Assembly (NCBI RefSeq): GCF_000955955.1
Contig: NZ_JYJG01000366.1
Location: 1-10,689, forward strand
Origin: Lentzea aerocolonigenes
GTDB taxonomy: Bacteria; Actinomycetota; Actinomycetes; Mycobacteriales; Pseudonocardiaceae
Length of the DNA stretch: 10,689 nt
Reading direction: 5' to 3'
Positions within the stretch are counted from its first letter, which is position 1, and each line of letters opens with the position of its first letter. Under the pieces are notes generated by a model that was not told where the DNA came from, did no database searches, and saw nothing but the letters and a program-made list of their open reading frames with translations. This document shows, piece after piece, positions 1 through 7,202 of this stretch. The position numbers were made by a program, and so were the translations under genes.

Positions 1-733
1 AGGAAGGCGTCATGCCGGTCTTCTGCTCGTTGCTGATCGTGTCCATGATCGGCGTGTCCTCGTTGTTGTTGCTGAGGACCATGTCCGGCCGGTCGTGACG
101 AATCCGCTCGTACAGACCGTTCTGCTCCCAGTAGGCGTTGTCGTTGTCGATCCAGAACCCGGCGAGCTTCGGGTACCGCTGCATGACCTCGACGAAGTTG
201 TCGTAGCTGAACTGCCCGAACCCGGGCCGCTCCTGCAGGTTGACCGTCTTGCCCTTGTACTTCGAGTACGCGGCCGAGTCGAGCCACTCGTGCCCGCCCT
301 CGTCGTGCCACTGCGGGTCGTCGGTCATGTAGTTGATGACCTTCAGGCCCTCCTTGTCTGCGGCGTCGATCAGCTCACCGAGGAAGTCGCGCTTCGTCGC
401 GCAGGAGCCAGGAATCGACGACGGCCAGGCACGCGCGTAGCCCAGGCGCGAGTGGAACGACGCCAGCACCAGGTACTGGGCATGCAGCTTCTTCGCCTCG
501 TCCACCCAGTACTTGGCCGACCAGCCACCGCCGGTGACAGCGGACTCCCAAGCGCTACAACTGGTGTAGCCCGGATTCGTCCGCATCCCCCAGTGCAGGA
601 ACAGACCGGACGTCGACGCCCGCAGCCAGTCCTGCCGCGGATGCAGCACCTCGGCCTGTGCCGGAGTGCTCACGCCGACAACGAGTAGAGCGGCGGTCAT
701 CAACACGCCGAGACGACGCAGTGTTTTGCGCAC
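1..733 (-). CDS. Secreted GH29 (alpha-L-fucosidase)-like glycoside hydrolase, 3' end outside window
   Basis: Only the first 244 codons are present; the frame is still open at the left edge. The GTG start at 731-733 is fixed by a strong AGGAGG seven bases upstream. Residues 1-27 form a Sec signal peptide: MRKTLRRL basic end, a hydrophobic stretch at 10-21, and cleavage expected after AQA (27). The mature part opens like the GH29 TIM barrel: GLFLHWG (43-49, His47), then an SFHSRLGY stretch (92-99) where GH29 enzymes usually have a His-His-Asp-Gly motif, and FWIDND (193-198), whose Asp196 sits where the GH29 nucleophile is expected. The product is therefore probably an exported retaining exo-glycosidase acting on fucosides or a related sugar in plant, fungal or host glycans. 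The altered His motif makes the exact substrate uncertain, and a GH29-related family with another specificity is possible. The fold call is fairly secure; the fucosidase activity is inference. Confidence 0.75.
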   Translation of the reverse strand, partial: MRKTLRRLGVLMTAALLVVGVSTPAQAEVLHPRQDWLRASTSGLFLHWGMRTNPGYTSCSAWESAVTGGGWSAKYWVDEAKKLHAQYLVLASFHSRLGYARAWPSSIPGSCATKRDFLGELIDAADKEGLKVINYMTDDPQWHDEGGHEWLDSAAYSKYKGKTVNLQERPGFGQFSYDNFVEVMQRYPKLAGFWIDNDNAYWEQNGLYERIRHDRPDMVLSNNNEDTPIMDTISNEQKTGMTPS

Positions 734-740
734 GAGCCAG

Positions 741-746
741 CCTCCT
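741..746 (-). promoter_or_regulatory. Strong Shine-Dalgarno site for the GH29-like gene
   Basis: The minus strand reads AGGAGG followed by CTGGCTC and then GTG. This near-perfect 16S anti-SD match with a seven-base spacer decides the GTG start at 733. A cleavable signal peptide begins directly at this start. Confidence 0.85.
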
Positions 747-798
747 GGTGGACGCCTCCTGCGGCGGTAGGAAGACGTGCTCGGTGTTACCGCGCAAA

Positions 799-828
799 GG
801 TCTACGCCACTCAGCCGCTGAAATTCAA
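799..828 (-). promoter_or_regulatory. Possible sigma-70-type promoter for the GH29-like gene
   Basis: On the minus strand TTGAAT (823-828) and TAGACC (799-804) are separated by 18 bases and lie about 65 bases upstream of the GTG start. Each hexamer is only a partial match to consensus. The spacer contains a perfect inverted repeat TCAGC-C-GCTGA (811-821), which could be an operator. The stretch around 820-900 is more AT-rich than the rest of the window. This is a pattern match only, without experimental support. Confidence 0.3.
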
Positions 829-899
829 TAGGTCCTCGGAGGTATGACTGAGTTACACGACCAACTGAATCGAAAAAGCATCCAAATGAGCCGATGTCT

Positions 900-3113
900 T
901 CAGCGGTCACGCTTGAAGAGGTGGCCGACACCGGTCACGAGGCAGATCGCCAGCACCCACCCGATCAAGGTGAAGAAGAGCGACCACAACTTCGCGACGC
1001 CGAGCGGCACCCAGAGATCGCTGTGCTTGAGGCTGACCACGGGCAACAGCAGATCGATCGTGTAGAGCCACGGGTCGAACCGCGTGTTGGGGACCTCGGT
1101 CCTCGTCGAGAGGAAGCTGCCGGGCCCCAGCAGGTGGAAGACGACGCCACCCGCGACGACCAGGCCAGCCAGCCACCCGAGCACCCACAACGGCCGGTAG
1201 CCGTAGCCAACGGTGGGTTTCAGGATCCACCACAGCGTCCGGTGCACCCTTCCCGGCAAGCTCTTGCGCTCACAGCGACGCTGGTCCTCCCCGGCGATCA
1301 AGACCTTGGCGGCCTCGTGGTGCTGACCGGCGGCCGAGTAGACCGACGCCAGCTGCTGGTAGACCTGCGGCACGTACTCGGGCTGCCGCTGCAACCAGGC
1401 GATCCGCTTCGTCACGTCCGTGGACCGTTCACGCAGTGCGCTGTAGACGAAGTTGTTCAGCTTCGCCTCGTCCGGCCAGTCGCTCTGCCGGTCGTCCAGG
1501 GTCGCCACCCGCAACCGGCAGAAGTTCAGCATTCCCGTGGGCCGCTCCGCGAACTTGAGCCGCAACGTGCTGCCGATCACCGAACCCTTCAGCTCGAGCG
1601 CCGTCTTCGAGCCCATCAAGGCCGCGCCCGCGAACGAGACGTCGGCACCGATCCGCGCGTTGCACATGTGCACAGAGCCCTCGGCGCGAACCTTGACGAA
1701 GGACACCGACTGACCGACCGCCACCCGGTCGCACCGCAGCGCCTCTCCTCGCTCCCCCAGCCGCGCTGCCGTGAGATCCAGGGACCCGCCGACCGTCGCG
1801 TCCGCGAGGTCGACCCTTCCCTCGGCGACGAACCCGTTTCGCAGCAAGGCATCCCTGGTGACGGCGATGCCGCGGGCGATCATCGCTTCTCGCTGCGGGT
1901 TGACGAACCTGCCGCCGGCGCAGTCCAGGTTGCCTCCCACCCGGACGTCGCTCAGCACCACCCGTCCTCGTGCGAGGAACCCGTCCGTGTCCGCGACCGA
2001 GCCCAGCGTCTTCTCCGACAGCAGGACGTCGCGGTGGACGTGCATGCCGGTGGCGTCGATCGCCGTGTCCGTCTCGTTCTCGAACCGTCCGCCCTGCGCC
2101 CACAGGCTTCCCCCGATGTCGGCGCCCGCCAGCAGCACCTTGCCCTTGACCACGGCACCGGACTGGAAGATGAGGTTCTGCGCGATCGACGCCCGCGCCA
2201 GGTCGACCGCCTTGCGGCCTTCGTTGACGAACTCGCCTCCGGTGAAGTCCACCCAGCCGCCGACCCGGCATCCGGTCAGGTTGATCTCACCGTCCACCCT
2301 GCATCCGGCCGAGAACTTGACCACCTGGTGGACGTGCATGCCGACCGCTTCCAGCGCCAGGTCGCCCGGGTTGGCGAAGTGGGCGCGATGGCAGTCGAGC
2401 GAACCTTCGATCTGGGCGCCTCGCAGGTTGACCCGGCCGTGCACGGTGAAACCCTCGCGCCAGAAGACGTGTTCCTTGACCACCAGCCCGTTGAGCTCCA
2501 GCGTCGGCTTGTCACCGTGGTTGCGGAAGGCCGCACCCTCGCAGATGAACTGACCGCCGATCACCGCGCCGATCATCCGCGTCTGGCCGTCGGCGCTGAA
2601 CCCGTCCGAGCAGATGAGGTCCTGGTCGACGTGCAGGCCGTCCGCCTTGATCGCCTCCCCGCCGCGTCCGTCGACGTGACAGCCGCGCAACACCAGTTGC
2701 CCTGTCACGTGGGCACCCATCAGATCGATCCGGCCCGACACCGTGCAGTGGCGCAGCGACAGGCTGGTGCTCACCTGGACCTGTGCGGCGCGCAGACCTG
2801 GCAAGGTGCACTCGACCAGGTACAGCCCGGCGATGTTCGCCTGCTCGAGGACCGGCGGCTGGTTGAACGTGCACCGGTCCAACCGCACTGGGAAGCCGAC
2901 GTCGCCGGCCTCCAGGTCGATCTCTCCGGTCAGCCGCACATCGGACATGCACAGTTTGCGCACCCGGATCTCCTTGGTGCGCAGCAGCTCACGGGTGAGG
3001 ACCCTGCCGCGGATCTCTCGCCCCGCGCCGGCGAAGACGACGCGCCCACCGTTCTCGATCTCCTCGACCAGCTCTTGTTCGGCAGTCGTCAACACGACGT
3101 CGTCAGAGTTCAT
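900..3113 (-). CDS. Beta-helix repeat protein with C-terminal two-helix membrane module
   Basis: The product has 737 residues. The ATG at 3113 is preferred because GGGAG stands six bases upstream; an in-frame TTG at 3167 has no ribosome binding site. There is no signal peptide, so the N-terminal part should be cytoplasmic. Residues 127-526 hold about eight repeats of roughly 49 residues, each reading approximately G-x-V-x-L-x-G-A-x-I-G-G-S-L-D-x, then a FxNpG turn, then G-x-x-V. This periodicity fits a right-handed beta-helix. Residues 550-615 are helical and TPR-like (YQQLASVYSAAGQHHEAAKV). The C-terminus has hydrophobic helices at about 643-662 and 706-728 flanking YTIDLLLPVVSL (685-696). 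Similar actinobacterial proteins are often labelled 'membrane-associated oxidoreductase' or pentapeptide-like. I see no Rossmann, flavin, haem or cysteine-pair motif to support redox activity. A membrane-anchored scaffold is likely; a 2-TM channel-like module is speculation. It lies 123 bases after the patatin gene and has its own ribosome binding site. Confidence 0.85.
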   Translation of the reverse strand: MNSDDVVLTTAEQELVEEIENGGRVVFAGAGREIRGRVLTRELLRTKEIRVRKLCMSDVRLTGEIDLEAGDVGFPVRLDRCTFNQPPVLEQANIAGLYLVECTLPGLRAAQVQVSTSLSLRHCTVSGRIDLMGAHVTGQLVLRGCHVDGRGGEAIKADGLHVDQDLICSDGFSADGQTRMIGAVIGGQFICEGAAFRNHGDKPTLELNGLVVKEHVFWREGFTVHGRVNLRGAQIEGSLDCHRAHFANPGDLALEAVGMHVHQVVKFSAGCRVDGEINLTGCRVGGWVDFTGGEFVNEGRKAVDLARASIAQNLIFQSGAVVKGKVLLAGADIGGSLWAQGGRFENETDTAIDATGMHVHRDVLLSEKTLGSVADTDGFLARGRVVLSDVRVGGNLDCAGGRFVNPQREAMIARGIAVTRDALLRNGFVAEGRVDLADATVGGSLDLTAARLGERGEALRCDRVAVGQSVSFVKVRAEGSVHMCNARIGADVSFAGAALMGSKTALELKGSVIGSTLRLKFAERPTGMLNFCRLRVATLDDRQSDWPDEAKLNNFVYSALRERSTDVTKRIAWLQRQPEYVPQVYQQLASVYSAAGQHHEAAKVLIAGEDQRRCERKSLPGRVHRTLWWILKPTVGYGYRPLWVLGWLAGLVVAGGVVFHLLGPGSFLSTRTEVPNTRFDPWLYTIDLLLPVVSLKHSDLWVPLGVAKLWSLFFTLIGWVLAICLVTGVGHLFKRDR
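1536..2735 (-). repeat. Tandem coding repeats, about eight units of ~147 bp (49 residues)
   Basis: Within the beta-helix protein, units begin near residues 127, 176, 226, 275, 324, 383, 432 and 479. Each starts G-[RKE]-[VI]-x-[LM] and contains I/V-G-G about ten residues in. The fifth unit (324-382) is longer by about ten residues, an insertion around SVADTDGFLA. The repeats are diverged at DNA level, so they are old rather than recent slippage products. Two more irregular coils precede them (about 62-126). Confidence 0.8.
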
Positions 3114-3119
3114 GGCGCA

Positions 3120-3124
3120 CTCCC
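3120..3124 (-). promoter_or_regulatory. Shine-Dalgarno site deciding the beta-helix gene start
   Basis: GGGAG on the minus strand is followed by six bases (TGCGCC) and ATG at 3113. It favours this ATG over in-frame ATG at 3131 and TTG at 3167. Confidence 0.6.
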
Positions 3125-3200
3125 AGGCCATGACCGCGTCCGCCGAGCACGATCGAACTTCGTTCAAGGTGTGTCGGGTAAGTCCGGCCAGGACAGTTGT

Positions 3201-3233
3201 CCGTTAGCAGGAACCTCACCGTTCACCCGTTCA
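3201..3233 (-). other. Clustered CCGTTCA-type heptamers in the patatin/beta-helix spacer
   Basis: In plus-strand reading, CCGTTCA occurs at 3219-3225 and again at 3227-3233, with the related CCGTTAG at 3201-3207 and TCGTTCA further along at 3160-3166. On the minus strand these read as TGAACGG direct repeats lying just after the patatin stop and 90-120 bases before the beta-helix gene start. They could be binding sites for a regulator of that gene, but the 8-base period of the two perfect copies is not the 11-base-related spacing typical of SARP sites. No clear intrinsic terminator (stem plus U-run) is visible in this spacer. Confidence 0.25.
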
Positions 3234-3236
3234 GCC

Positions 3237-4097
3237 CTAACCGTGGGACGGGTGTCCGTACAACCCGGCGCCCGCGATCTCCACCGACGTCAGGAACGCC
3301 GTCGACGCGATGTAGGAGGCCTCCACCAGTTCCGCGGTGTGCGAGAAGTCCAGCGGCGTCACCGCCTGCACGGGCGGCCCCGGCAGGTACAGCACGGGTG
3401 CGTGCTGCGACGCCAGCTCCACCTCCAGCACGGCCTGGTTCCGCATGCCCAGGGTCGCCCAGAACAACAACGTCTCGGCCAGCGTCTCCGGCACCGTCGG
3501 CAGATGCCCGGGGAACGCGCAATCCAGCACCACCAACGACTGCGCGCCCATCGCCAGCGCCTGCCGGATCGGCACGTTCGCCAGCACGCCGCCGTCGTAG
3601 AGCACCCGGTCACCGATGCGCACCGGCGGATACACCCCGGGAATCGCCGCGCTGGCCAGGATCGCCGGCACCAGCGACCCGGACGTGATGTTGACGGCCT
3701 CACCCGTCACGCAGTCCACCGAGACCGCACCGAACGGCAACGTCAGGGCATCGAACGAAGAACACCCGGAAAGCCCTTCGGCCAGCACGTCGGCCAGACC
3801 TGTGTTCGGGAACAGGTAGGTCTTGTTGGTCCGCAACGACCGCAGCTGCGCGATGGGTCCGCCGGGGAACACCCGCTGCCGGGTCATCCCCTCCCACATC
3901 ACGGCCAGCCGCTCAGCCGCCTTCTCGGGGTCCAGCGCGAGCAACGACCCGTTCACCGACCCCACGGAGGTGCCGACCACGAGGTCGGGCCGCACACCGT
4001 GTTCCCGCAACGCGCGCAGCATGCCGACCTGCGACGCGCCGAGACTCCCTCCACCGCCGAGAACGAAGGCGACCGGTCCGGGCAATGAGATCGTCAC
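3237..4097 (-). CDS. Patatin-like phospholipase
   Basis: The product has 286 residues and is a single compact patatin domain of the RssA-like bacterial type. All landmarks are present: the oxyanion-hole loop GGGGSLGA (14-21), the nucleophile elbow GTSVG (42-46, Ser44), the ASAAIPGVYPPV segment (148-159), and DGG (168-170) supplying the catalytic Asp168 of the Ser-Asp dyad. The expected activity is hydrolysis of acyl esters of phospholipids or related lipids. There is no signal peptide or obvious membrane helix, so it should act in the cytoplasm or at the inner face of the membrane. The GTG start is chosen because it forms a GTGA overlap with the stop of the upstream SARP-STAND gene and leads straight into the conserved core. 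No good Shine-Dalgarno precedes it, so translation probably depends on coupling. The substrate is unknown. Roles in lipid turnover or as an effector controlled by the upstream protein are inferred from position only. Confidence 0.92.
   Translation of the reverse strand: MTISLPGPVAFVLGGGGSLGASQVGMLRALREHGVRPDLVVGTSVGSVNGSLLALDPEKAAERLAVMWEGMTRQRVFPGGPIAQLRSLRTNKTYLFPNTGLADVLAEGLSGCSSFDALTLPFGAVSVDCVTGEAVNITSGSLVPAILASAAIPGVYPPVRIGDRVLYDGGVLANVPIRQALAMGAQSLVVLDCAFPGHLPTVPETLAETLLFWATLGMRNQAVLEVELASQHAPVLYLPGPPVQAVTPLDFSHTAELVEASYIASTAFLTSVEIAGAGLYGHPSHG
4094..4097 (-). promoter_or_regulatory. GTGA stop/start overlap (translational coupling)
   Basis: On the minus strand the four bases GTGA contain both the TGA stop of the SARP-STAND gene (4094-4096) and the GTG start of the patatin gene (4095-4097). 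This geometry usually indicates termination-reinitiation and co-expression of the two products. Confidence 0.8.
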
Positions 4098-7000
4098 GAG
4101 CAGAACGTACAAGAAGGCTCGAGTGTCAGCACGCCGGCCGGGGCGTGCGCGGCCGAACCCGTGCAGCGCTGGAAGATCGCCCCCGCCCGCTCGTGTTCGC
4201 CCGAAAAGGACCACGCCTCGGCCTGTGCCAGCGCGTGGCCGGTCGACAGGGCGATCTCCAGCGCCTCCTCCAGCAACGACTCCCGCTCGAGCACGGACAG
4301 CGTCGTCAGCGCGCGGGCGCGGATCACCTGGAAGCCGCGTGCCACAGCGAGTTCCAGAGCCAGGTGCGCGTGCCGGGCGGCCTCCGCGGTGTCCCCGGCG
4401 GCGAGGAGAGCGCGCGCGAGCGACACGCGCAGCCACGCCTCCTGGTAGGCGACCCCGCGGTCCACCGCCACGGAGATCCCGCGGGTCAGTGAGGCGATCG
4501 CCAGGTCGTACCGGCCCACGTGACGGTGCACGTTGCCGATGACGTCCAGCGCGCGCAGCAGGTAGTGCGAGTTCGCGGACGCGCGCAGGGCCTGGTCGCG
4601 CAGCCGGGTCGCCACGGACATCGCCTGAGCCGACGCGCCCGTGTCCATGTGCAGCAGGGCTTCGTCGTGCAGCACGCACAGCTCCCAGTGCGGCACGCCC
4701 GCGGCGCCGGCAGCGGCGCGGGCGATCAGGTCGCGGGCGTACGACACGTCGCCCAGTGCCAGCGCCACGTCGGCCGTCCAGCCCAGGGCCGGGACGTCGT
4801 CGGGTGCCAGCTCGAGCGCCTTGTCGTAGTGCGCCAGCGCCTCGTGCAGGTCGCCGATCGCGACGAGCGCCGGGCCGACGATGATCAGCATCAGCGCGGC
4901 TTCCGGAGCGCCCGCATCGTGCGTGGACGCCTCGCGGTAGACCTCCAGAGCCTTCATCGGATGGCCCTGCACGACGTAGCACGCGCCGAGGTTGTGCAAC
5001 GCCCGGTGCGCGCCGACCACCTCGCCGGCCGCCCGGTACAACTCCACCGCGCGCGAGTAGTGCCCGACCGCGCTTCCCGCGTCCCTGCCCGTGATGGCGG
5101 TGCCGATCGCGGACTCCATGGTCGCCTGGCCGAGCAGGTCACCGTCCAGCTCGGCCTGCCTCAGGGCGGCGGCCGACACCGCCTGGGCCGTCTGGTGGTC
5201 GCTGCGCAACCAGAGGTAGCGGCGCAGCGCGTCGGCCATGTGCCAGCAGCCGCTGAACGCCAGCGCCACCATGCTGTCCCGCTCACTGTCCAACCAGGAC
5301 AGTGCGGAGTCGCGGTCGCCGAACGGCGGCACCTCGACCGTGCGCGACGGGCGTTCGGCGTGCAGCATCCCCGGCATCAGCAGGTCCAGTGCGGCGTCGG
5401 CGGTGAGCACGTAGAAGTCGAACAACCGTTGTCGCGCCTCGGAATCCGCTCCGAGGCCGCGGGCGTAGAGGTGCAGCAGGTCGTGCAGGCGGTAGCGGCC
5501 GGCGGTGTGCGGCTCGATCAAGTTCGCGATCTCCAGCGCGGCAACGCACGCCTGTGCCGACGCTGGCGACTCACCCAGCAGAGCAGCAGCAGCGTGCACG
5601 GTGAAGTCGGTGCGCGGCAACAACCCCAGCAGCCGGAACAACCGCGCGGGCCCCGCCGCCAGCTCACGGTAGGAGAGATCGAAAGCCGCCGACACGACAC
5701 CCCGCTGGTCACCGCGGATCGCCAGCTTCGACAGCCGGTCGTCGCCTTCCAGCGCCGCCACGGCATCGGCCACGCGGTCCCGTGACGCCGCCAGGTTCGC
5801 CGCCGCCACCCGCAACGCGAGCGGCAGATGTCCACACAGCCGCGCCAGCGACGCCACCGCGTCCGGTTCGGCCGACGCCCGCGCCGGGCCCAGCATCCGC
5901 CCGATCAACGCGGCGGACTCGGACGGCGTCAGCACGTCCAGTTCCAGCCGATGCGCGTCGTCGACGGCCATCAGCCCGCGCAGGTCGTTCCGGCTGGTCA
6001 CCACGACGACGCAGCCGGGACTGCCGGGCAGCAACGGCCGCACCTGGTCCTCGGAGACGGCGTTGTCGAGCAGCAGGAGCATCCGCCGTTGCGCCAGCAC
6101 CGACCGGTACAGCGCGGCCTGCTCCAGCTCGGCGCCGGGCACCTGGGTGATGCCCAGCGAGCGCAGAAACCCGGTCAGCGCCTCGGAAGGCGTGATCGGC
6201 GGCGCGTCGTCGAACCCGCGCAGGTTCACGTAGAGCTGACCGTCCGGAAAGGACTCGCTGACCCGATGCGCCCAGTGCACGGCCAAAGCGGTCTTGCCCA
6301 CGCCCGCCACACCCGCGATCGACGTGATCACCACGGTCGAACTGGACTCCAGCAACGCGTCCAGCGACACCAGATGCTCGTCCCTGCCGGTGAACCGCAC
6401 CAGATCAGCAGGCAGCTGTCTGGGCACCACGGACGAGACCACGCCGGAGTCCTGTGCCAGCACCGCGTCGTGCGCCTCGCGCAGCACCGCACCGGGCTCG
6501 ACGCCCAGCTCGTCGACGAGCCGCCGGTGCGTGACCCGGTACAGCTCCAGAGCATCGGCCTGCCGATCCGACCGGTACAACGCGGTCATCAGCAACGCGA
6601 CCAGACCTTCGCGGAACGGGTGCTCGGCCACCAGCGCCGTCATCTCCGGCACCAGCTCGCGATGCCGCCCCAGCCCGAGCTCCAAGGCACAACACCGCTC
6701 GGTGACCGAGATCCGCCGCTCGTTGCACCGGTCGGCGTCGACCCGCAGCTCCGAGCTGGTCAACCCGGCCAGCGCCGGACCACGCCACATCTCCAACGCC
6801 TCGCGCAACACCGCGGCCGCCTGCGAGGGTTCGAAGGCCGCGGCCGACCGCACGCGATCTTCGAACGCCGCGACGTCGACGAAGGCCACGACGCGGTAGG
6901 CCGTGCCGTCCGTGATGATCACCGAGGAACCGAGCACCGCTCGCATCGACGCGATCGACTTCTGCACCTGATGCCGTGCGGTGGAAGGAGGATCGGCGTC

Positions 7001-7156
7001 CCACGCGACGGCCACCAGGTGGTCGAGCGCGACCAGCCGCCCGCCGGCGAGCGCCAGCGCCGCCAGCACCTTCTGGTCCCGCGTGCTGCCGATCCGCACC
7101 CGCTCGCCGCTGCCCGCGAACACCTCCAGAGGTCCGAGCAGCCGGATTTCCGTCAC
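4094..7156 (-). CDS. SARP-family transcriptional regulator with NB-ARC ATPase and TPR domains (AfsR-like)
   Basis: The product has 1020 residues. In order: an OmpR/PhoB-type winged helix (about 4-90, opening IRLLGPLEV), a BTAD domain (about 92-235, with DELGVEPGAVLR), a NB-ARC/STAND ATPase from about 255 with Walker A GVAGVGKTA (Lys288-Thr289), Walker B LLLLLD (Asp364), a VVVTSRN sensor strand, a GHLPLAL motif near 445 and an RLHDLLHLYA segment, then tetratricopeptide-like helical repeats from about 640 to 1000. This is the plan of AfsR and related regulators, which bind direct repeats and activate secondary-metabolism or developmental genes, with ATP binding and the TPR region as the sensor switch. 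The GTG at 7156 places the first codon immediately before the winged helix; an alternative ATG at 7213 would add 19 residues and overlap the upstream gene by 11 bases. Neither start has a clear Shine-Dalgarno. The C-terminus ends in an unusual SCTFCS. The target genes and signal are unknown. Confidence 0.92.
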   Translation of the reverse strand: MTEIRLLGPLEVFAGSGERVRIGSTRDQKVLAALALAGGRLVALDHLVAVAWDADPPSTARHQVQKSIASMRAVLGSSVIITDGTAYRVVAFVDVAAFEDRVRSAAAFEPSQAAAVLREALEMWRGPALAGLTSSELRVDADRCNERRISVTERCCALELGLGRHRELVPEMTALVAEHPFREGLVALLMTALYRSDRQADALELYRVTHRRLVDELGVEPGAVLREAHDAVLAQDSGVVSSVVPRQLPADLVRFTGRDEHLVSLDALLESSSTVVITSIAGVAGVGKTALAVHWAHRVSESFPDGQLYVNLRGFDDAPPITPSEALTGFLRSLGITQVPGAELEQAALYRSVLAQRRMLLLLDNAVSEDQVRPLLPGSPGCVVVVTSRNDLRGLMAVDDAHRLELDVLTPSESAALIGRMLGPARASAEPDAVASLARLCGHLPLALRVAAANLAASRDRVADAVAALEGDDRLSKLAIRGDQRGVVSAAFDLSYRELAAGPARLFRLLGLLPRTDFTVHAAAALLGESPASAQACVAALEIANLIEPHTAGRYRLHDLLHLYARGLGADSEARQRLFDFYVLTADAALDLLMPGMLHAERPSRTVEVPPFGDRDSALSWLDSERDSMVALAFSGCWHMADALRRYLWLRSDHQTAQAVSAAALRQAELDGDLLGQATMESAIGTAITGRDAGSAVGHYSRAVELYRAAGEVVGAHRALHNLGACYVVQGHPMKALEVYREASTHDAGAPEAALMLIIVGPALVAIGDLHEALAHYDKALELAPDDVPALGWTADVALALGDVSYARDLIARAAAGAAGVPHWELCVLHDEALLHMDTGASAQAMSVATRLRDQALRASANSHYLLRALDVIGNVHRHVGRYDLAIASLTRGISVAVDRGVAYQEAWLRVSLARALLAAGDTAEAARHAHLALELAVARGFQVIRARALTTLSVLERESLLEEALEIALSTGHALAQAEAWSFSGEHERAGAIFQRCTGSAAHAPAGVLTLEPSCTFCS

Positions 7157-7162
7157 CGTCAG

Positions 7163-7193
7163 AAGATAACGACGGAATGCTCGCGACTGACCA
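7163..7193 (-). promoter_or_regulatory. Candidate promoter giving a leaderless SARP-STAND transcript
   Basis: The minus strand has TATCTT (7163-7168), a TANNNT-type -10 element, and the first base of the GTG start lies seven bases beyond its last T. A weaker TGGTCA (7188-7193) 19 bases upstream could serve as a -35. The position predicts transcription starting at or next to the start codon, which would explain the lack of a Shine-Dalgarno. If real, the regulator and patatin can be expressed independently of the upstream phosphodiesterase gene. Confidence 0.4.
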
Positions 7194-7202
7194 TTTGAGA
7201 CC

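Noticed and set aside
95..797. Open frames on either strand at 95-688 and 555-797
   Set aside because: Both are shadows of the GH29-like gene, which is in a different frame with a signal peptide, strong ribosome binding site and catalytic motifs.
873..896. A possible intrinsic terminator for the beta-helix gene (minus-strand CATC...GATG followed by CTTTTT)
   Set aside because: The stem is only four base pairs with a ten-base loop; the T-run alone is not convincing.
844..1065. A 73-codon plus-strand open frame starting in the 734-899 spacer
   Set aside because: A GGAGG lies only one base before its ATG, too close to work well, and most of the frame is antisense to the 3' end of the beta-helix gene with no recognisable motif.
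894..4088. A 1064-codon plus-strand open frame opposite the beta-helix and patatin genes
   Set aside because: It spans two well-supported minus-strand genes, its product is dominated by Arg, His, Gln, Pro and Asp with no domain, and such antisense frames arise from high third-position GC.
4097..4120. The SCTFCS end of the SARP-STAND protein as a peptide-natural-product core or metal site
   Set aside because: It is the tail of a 1020-residue regulator, no modification enzymes are nearby, and a single CxxC is not enough to claim binding.
4098..4982. A longer 581-codon version of the patatin gene
   Set aside because: The extra N-terminal codons overlap the SARP-STAND gene in another frame and have no domain; the patatin core starts a few residues after the GTG at 4097.
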